64,000 bases of DNA from Dysgonomonadaceae bacterium PH5-43 (GTDB taxonomy: Bacteria; Bacteroidota; Bacteroidia; Bacteroidales; Azobacteroidaceae), in the NCBI GenBank assembly GCA_029916745.1, contig JARXWK010000009.1, positions 1 to 64,000 on the forward strand, written 5' to 3'. Made by a program: the position numbers and the translations under genes. The notes beneath the pieces are model-generated. The model searched no databases. It had not been told where the DNA came from and saw only the letters and a list, made by a program, of their open reading frames with translations. How positions within the stretch are numbered: the first letter of the stretch is position 1; each line of letters begins with the position of its first letter. Shown piece by piece: positions 60,100 through 64,000 of the stretch.

Positions 60100-61911
60100 A
60101 TGATTGATATAAACTTAAATATATCAGGTTTGTCGGAGATACTTTCTACTATTCCTGAAAGTCCGGGAGTGTATATGTATTTCGATGAGAATAATGATAT
60201 TATTTATGTTGGAAAGGCTAAAAACTTAAAGAAACGGATTTCTTCGTACTTTACTAAAACCTTAGAACACCCACGTACGAGGATAATGGTTAAGAAGATT
60301 CGTAAAATGAATTACATTGTCGTCGCCTCCGAAGAAGATGCTTTTCTGTTAGAAAACAATCTTATAAAAGAACACAAGCCCCGTTATAATGTATTGCTTA
60401 AAGATGATAAGACATACCCTTGGATAGTTGTTCGAGCCGAAAGCTTTCCAAGGATTTATCTTACAAGAAAGAAGTTTAACGATAAGTCGCATTATTATGG
60501 GCCATACACCTCTCTCCCTGCTGTGAAGAACATACTTCGCTTACTCACAAACTTATATCCTATACGTATCTGTAAGCATAATCTTATTCGAGATAATATA
60601 GAAAAAGGAAAGTTTAATGTTTGTCTTCAATATCATATAAAAAAATGTTTAGCTCCTTGTGTTGGCTTACAAACAGAGGAAGAATACAACAAAAATGTAA
60701 ATACAATAGAAGAAATTCTTAAGGGAAACTCTAATGAAGTAAGCAAAATGCTTTACGAAGAAATGATTAAACTTGCTTCTGAAATGAGATTTGAAGAAGC
60801 GGAACATATAAAAGAGAAGTATAATCTTCTCGAAAATTATTATTCTAAGTCGATTGTAGCAAGCCCTTCGTTGAATAATATAGATGTGTTTTCTTTCGAT
60901 GAAAACGAACAATCTGCTTATATTAATTATCTTCATATTGTAAACGGTGCTATAGTGCAAGGCTACACAATTGAATACAAAAAACGCTTAGATGAAGCGA
61001 AAGAAGATATATTGTCTTTGGGAATTATAGAGCTAAGAACTCGTTTTAAGAGTAAAGCTAAAGAGATAATAGTTCCGTTTATGCCTAATTTAGGACTAAA
61101 CAGTGTAAATATCTTAGTGCCTCAAAGGGGGGATAAGAAGAAACTACTGGATTTATCGCTTAAAAACGTAAAACAATACAAAGTAGATCAATTAAAGAGG
61201 GAGGAAAAACTTAATCCTGAACAACGATCAATTCGTATTCTTAAAACATTACAAGCCGATTTACACCTAAAAGAGTTGCCAATTCATATCGAGTGTTTCG
61301 ATAATTCAAATATACAAGGGACTAATCCTGTATCTGCTTGTGTTGTATTTAAGAAAGCTAAACCATCGAAGAAAGATTACCGTCATTTTAATATAAAAAC
61401 AGTTGTTGGTCCCGACGATTTTAAGTCGATGTACGAAACTGTATTCCGAAGATATAAAAGATTGTTGGAAGAAAATCAATCCCTGCCTCAGTTAATTGTT
61501 ATTGACGGAGGTAAAGGACAGTTACATTCTGCTATAGATGCCTTAAATGACTTAGGATTAACTTCTATATCTATTATTAGTATAGCAGAAAGGTTAGAAG
61601 AAATATATTTTCCTAACGATTCTGTTCCTTTGTATTTAGATAAAAACTCCGAAAGCTTGAAGCTAATTCAACATCTAAGAGATGAAGCACATAGATTCGG
61701 TATCACTTTTCATAGAAACAAAAGAAGTAAGCAACAAGTGGCTTCCGAATTAGACAACATAAAGGGGGTAGGACCTGCTATAAGAGATAAATTATTGAAG
61801 AATTTCAAGAGTATTAAGAGAATTAAAGAGGCTTCTTTTGATGATATAGTAAGCGTAGTAGGAGAGAGCAAGGCTAAAATAATTCAAGAATATTTCAAAA
61901 TAAACAAATGA
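60100..61911 (+). CDS. uvrC: Excinuclease ABC subunit C
   Basis: Makes both incisions in nucleotide excision repair. The GIY-YIG nuclease is N-terminal (PESPGVYMYFDENNDIIYVGKAKNLKKR, about 19-46), followed by a Cys-containing middle (YHIKKCLAPCVG), a UVR segment (about 205-240), the RNase H-like endonuclease domain with ECFDNSNIQG and VIDGGKGQL, and C-terminal helix-hairpin-helix motifs (IKGVGPAIRDKLL). Length is 603 aa. The last 4 nt overlap dtd. Confidence 0.96.
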   Translation: MIDINLNISGLSEILSTIPESPGVYMYFDENNDIIYVGKAKNLKKRISSYFTKTLEHPRTRIMVKKIRKMNYIVVASEEDAFLLENNLIKEHKPRYNVLLKDDKTYPWIVVRAESFPRIYLTRKKFNDKSHYYGPYTSLPAVKNILRLLTNLYPIRICKHNLIRDNIEKGKFNVCLQYHIKKCLAPCVGLQTEEEYNKNVNTIEEILKGNSNEVSKMLYEEMIKLASEMRFEEAEHIKEKYNLLENYYSKSIVASPSLNNIDVFSFDENEQSAYINYLHIVNGAIVQGYTIEYKKRLDEAKEDILSLGIIELRTRFKSKAKEIIVPFMPNLGLNSVNILVPQRGDKKKLLDLSLKNVKQYKVDQLKREEKLNPEQRSIRILKTLQADLHLKELPIHIECFDNSNIQGTNPVSACVVFKKAKPSKKDYRHFNIKTVVGPDDFKSMYETVFRRYKRLLEENQSLPQLIVIDGGKGQLHSAIDALNDLGLTSISIISIAERLEEIYFPNDSVPLYLDKNSESLKLIQHLRDEAHRFGITFHRNKRSKQQVASELDNIKGVGPAIRDKLLKNFKSIKRIKEASFDDIVSVVGESKAKIIQEYFKINK

Positions 61912-62360
61912 GAGTTGTAGTTCAAAGGGTTTTAAGTGCTTCTGTTACAATAGATAAGGAGATTTGCTCAAATGTAAAGGAAGGTTTACTTATTTTAGTA
62001 GGTATAGAACACGAAGATAATAGAGAAGATGTGGATTATTTAGTGAAAAAAGTAATAAATTTGCGCATCTTTGATGATGATAATGGTGTTATGAATAAAT
62101 CGGTCTTAGACATTAACGGAGATATTTTGTGTGTAAGTCAGTTTACGCTACACGCTTCTACCAAAAAAGGTAACCGTCCATCGTATATAAAGGCTGCAAA
62201 GCCAGATATTTCTATTCCTTTATATAACTTGTTTTGCGATGAGTTGAGTCTATCCTTAGGCAAACAAATACAAACAGGGCGATTTGGTGCTGATATGCAA
62301 GTAGAACTGATAAACAACGGACCTGTTACAATAATAATTGATTCAAAAACAAAAGAATAA
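61908..62360 (+). CDS. dtd: D-aminoacyl-tRNA deacylase
   Basis: Removes D-amino acids (and Gly from tRNA-Ala) misattached to tRNA. Both family motifs are present: SQFTLHA (about 78-84) and the C-terminal NNGPVT (about 137-142) carrying the cross-subunit Gly-Pro. Length is 150 aa. It overlaps uvrC by 4 nt and precedes deoC by 4 nt. Confidence 0.95.
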   Translation: MRVVVQRVLSASVTIDKEICSNVKEGLLILVGIEHEDNREDVDYLVKKVINLRIFDDDNGVMNKSVLDINGDILCVSQFTLHASTKKGNRPSYIKAAKPDISIPLYNLFCDELSLSLGKQIQTGRFGADMQVELINNGPVTIIIDSKTKE

Positions 62361-62364
62361 TAAT

Positions 62365-63213
62365 ATGGATAAGTATGAAGAGGTATTTAGTAAATACAAT
62401 TTTGATTTAAGTGAGAGTGTAATCTCTGATAAATTAAGAGAAATTCTCGATAAAAAGGCGGAAAATAACAATGAAGAAGTTCTTAAATTGATTTACTCGT
62501 GCATCGATTTAACCTCTCTAAATTCCGACGACTCTAAAGAAAGCATCTGGAAGTTTATAGATAAAGTAAATAACTTTGAAGGCTCGAGCGATATGAACAA
62601 TGTTGCGGCTGTTTGCGTTTACCCCAACTTTGTAGAAACAGTAAAAGAAGCCCTAACTGCCGATGTTAAAATAGCGTCTGTAGCAGGTGGTTTCCCATCT
62701 TCTCAAACCTTTATGGAGATAAAGATAGCCGAAACATCTCTTGCTATTGGTGACGGAGCAGATGAGATAGACATTGTTCTAAATATTGGAGATTTCATCG
62801 ATGAAAATTATGCCGAAGTATCAGAAGAAATAAGTGAATTAAAAGATTTTTGCGGAGATGCAAAGCTTAAAGTTATATTAGAAACAGGCTTGTTAAACAC
62901 TCCCGAGAATATAAAAAAGGCAGCTTTATTAGCAATGTATTCGGGAGCCGACTTTATTAAAACCTCAACTGGTAAGGTATATCAGGGAGCTACTCCCGAA
63001 GCGGTATATGTTATGTGCAGGGTAATAAAAGAATACGACAGAAATCACAATAGAAAAGTAGGAATAAAAGTATCGGGTGGTGTAAAAACTTGTGATGATG
63101 CGATTACTTACTATACCATAGTTAAAGAAGTATTGGGTAAAGACTGGTTAACGCCAGAATTGTTTAGAATAGGAGCGAGTAGTTTGACCGAAAACATCTT
63201 AAATGCCTTATGA
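62365..63213 (+). CDS. deoC: Deoxyribose-phosphate aldolase
   Basis: Class I aldolase that splits 2-deoxyribose 5-phosphate to acetaldehyde and glyceraldehyde 3-phosphate. The frame is open to an ATG at 62338 inside dtd, but the ATG at 62365 right after the dtd stop is the likely start, giving 282 aa. Schiff-base lysine is in GADFIKTSTGK (about 193-203), with VCVYPNFVETV and IKVSGGVKT around it. The roughly 60-residue N-terminal extension is usual for the longer DeoC type. Confidence 0.93.
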   Translation: MDKYEEVFSKYNFDLSESVISDKLREILDKKAENNNEEVLKLIYSCIDLTSLNSDDSKESIWKFIDKVNNFEGSSDMNNVAAVCVYPNFVETVKEALTADVKIASVAGGFPSSQTFMEIKIAETSLAIGDGADEIDIVLNIGDFIDENYAEVSEEISELKDFCGDAKLKVILETGLLNTPENIKKAALLAMYSGADFIKTSTGKVYQGATPEAVYVMCRVIKEYDRNHNRKVGIKVSGGVKTCDDAITYYTIVKEVLGKDWLTPELFRIGASSLTENILNAL

Positions 63214-63611
63214 TGAGTATATTGTTGCAGATAAAGCAGTATTGGATTAGTATATTATTGTCGTCGGTAATATTATTTCTTTGCTTTATGAGCACAGAAC
63301 CTCTTCCTGCTGTTCCGATGACCGACTTCGATAAAGTAGTGCATTTCTTAATGTTTTTAGCTTTGTCGGGAACTGTATTTTTTGATAATACTTCGTATTT
63401 TAAGAAGCGAATAACTTATCAAAGGATAGTTTGGGGATCTTTCTTTTTCCCTATAGTTTTTAGCGGACTTATCGAAATATTGCAAGAATATGCTACCACT
63501 TATCGTTCTGGCGATTGGATGGATTTCTTTTACGACACTATGGGAGCTTTTGTAGGCTTAGCTATTTGTCTTAAGATTAACTCTAAACTTACCGATAAAC
63601 AAAGTCATTAA
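63210..63611 (+). CDS. VanZ-like membrane protein
   Basis: A 133-aa protein with about four hydrophobic helices. The DFDKVVHFLMFLALSGTVFF segment (about 39-58) and SGLIEILQEYATTYRSGDWMDFFYDTMGAFVG (about 87-118) are typical of the VanZ-like family. Function is unknown; VanZ itself gives low-level teicoplanin resistance, which should not be assumed here. Its start overlaps the deoC stop. An in-frame ATG at 63213 is the alternative. Confidence 0.85.
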   Translation: MMSILLQIKQYWISILLSSVILFLCFMSTEPLPAVPMTDFDKVVHFLMFLALSGTVFFDNTSYFKKRITYQRIVWGSFFFPIVFSGLIEILQEYATTYRSGDWMDFFYDTMGAFVGLAICLKINSKLTDKQSH

Positions 63612-63614
63612 TTT

Positions 63615-63786
63615 GTTTCAGCCGTGTGAAACGAGTTGTTTCAGTTAGGTGAAACAGGTTGTTTCATCAGTATGAAACAAGTAGTTTCAATAGGGTGAAA
63701 CAAATAATTTCGAACCGTGAAACGAATTATTTCAAAATAAGGAAACAGATTATCTCAAAGTATGAAACGAGTAGTTTCAAAGCAAG
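63615..63786. repeat. Family A array, best preserved copy
   Basis: Seven and a half units: GTTTCA, 6-7 variable bases, TGAAAC, then RAGTT-like bases. Unit lengths are 23, 23, 23, 23, 22, 23, 22. Variable bases differ in nearly every unit while arms are conserved, which suggests selection on the palindrome. It lies between converging genes and ends beside a terminator. Confidence 0.85.
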
Positions 63787-63789
63787 AAA

Positions 63790-63830
63790 AAGCCGCTAAG
63801 AATAGTTCTTAACGGCTTACTTATTTTAGT
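63790..63830. terminator. Terminator between converging genes
   Basis: AAGCCGCTAAGAA (63790-63802) pairs with TTCTTAACGGCTT (one mismatch), loop TAG, then ACTTATTTT. The A-rich left flank makes it usable from the minus side too. Confidence 0.75.
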
Positions 63831-63846
63831 TACAATGATATATTGC

Positions 63847-64000
63847 TTACTTTTCTCGTTCGATTATATAATTAACTAATTCGAACATTGCTTTTTTCGC
63901 TTCCGAGTTGTCAAACAAGTCTAAAGAAGTAAGAATCTCTTGTTTTAATTCGTTCATTTTGTTTTGAGCGTACTCTATTCCGTTATTTTCTTTAGCAAAA
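63847..64000 (-). CDS. C-terminal end of a polyprenyl synthetase (partial)
   Basis: The last 50 codons of a minus-strand gene that runs off the window edge. The sequence (AQNKMNELKQEILTSLDLFD, then a closing FELVNYIIEREK) resembles the helical C terminus of Bacteroidales octaprenyl/solanesyl diphosphate synthases, which make the menaquinone side chain. The catalytic DDxxD motifs lie outside the window, so this is tentative. Confidence 0.55.
   Translation of the reverse strand, partial: FAKENNGIEYAQNKMNELKQEILTSLDLFDNSEAKKAMFELVNYIIEREK

Noticed and set aside
63615-63786. Cluster of parS sites (GTTTCA and TGAAAC arms)
   Set aside because: Arms resemble parS halves but are 6-7 nt apart; the CACGTG core is missing in every unit.

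Overview
The window is a stretch of chromosome from a low-GC member of the Bacteroidota, most likely order Bacteroidales. The reasons are: many promoters with the phylum's -7 box TAnnTTTG (often with TTG or TTTG about 20 nt upstream), weak or absent Shine-Dalgarno sequences, a secreted protein with a Por-type C-terminal tail (type IX secretion), a fused ResB-CcsA protein, families largely confined to this phylum (DUF3822, DUF3078, a DUF3316-like protein), and LytTR-type signalling. Genus is not decided by what I can see. There is no rRNA operon and only one tRNA, tRNA-Leu(UAG), at 46044-46125.

Layout. 1-2.8 kb: a compact restriction-modification cassette with two DNA methyltransferases around an HNH endonuclease. 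2.9-12.2 kb: a tightly packed seven-gene minus-strand operon for extracytoplasmic haem and iron (porin, imelysin, DUF1111 di-haem protein, second porin, CxxCH lipoprotein, Rid protein, CcsBA haem lyase). 12.4-18.7 kb: AmpG-like permease, aroB, trpS and a family 2 glycosidase, with a 22-nt-period array between aroB and trpS. 18.9-24.9 kb: a large secreted zinc protease coupled to a tiny membrane protein, a beta-class DNA methyltransferase and a DedA protein. 25.0-28.4 kb: carB behind a leader with a short ORF and an intrinsic terminator. 28.9-32.6 kb: rsmI operon and a RecD-like helicase. 32.6-35.8 kb: DUF3822 gene and rsmD with an ATPase/DUF4435 pair, which resembles the PARIS anti-phage system, placed seamlessly between them. 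35.9-40.9 kb: plsC, an outer-membrane protein, murF, folP and the diadenylate cyclase.

40.9-45.7 kb is the most unusual region: a 976-aa TOTE-type primase-helicase-PLD protein flanked by 650-bp direct repeats about 95% identical by eye. Each repeat carries a promoter-to-terminator unit for a roughly 95-nt RNA and a second, diverged copy of that unit. Remnants of both the repeat and the TOTE gene lie 5-6 kb away, between parC and nadA.

46-64 kb: tRNA-Leu, an S41 protease, a DUF3316-like protein, parC, nadA, a LytS/LytTR pair, ychF, a DUF3078 protein, ybeY-mnmG, apt, uvrC, dtd, deoC, vanZ and the 3' end of a polyprenyl synthetase gene. A perfect 16-nt palindrome of the parS type follows mnmG.

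A theme across the window is intergenic arrays of degenerate units with a 22-23-nt period, in three sequence families. Identities and functions are read from motifs only; no searches or folding programs were run.
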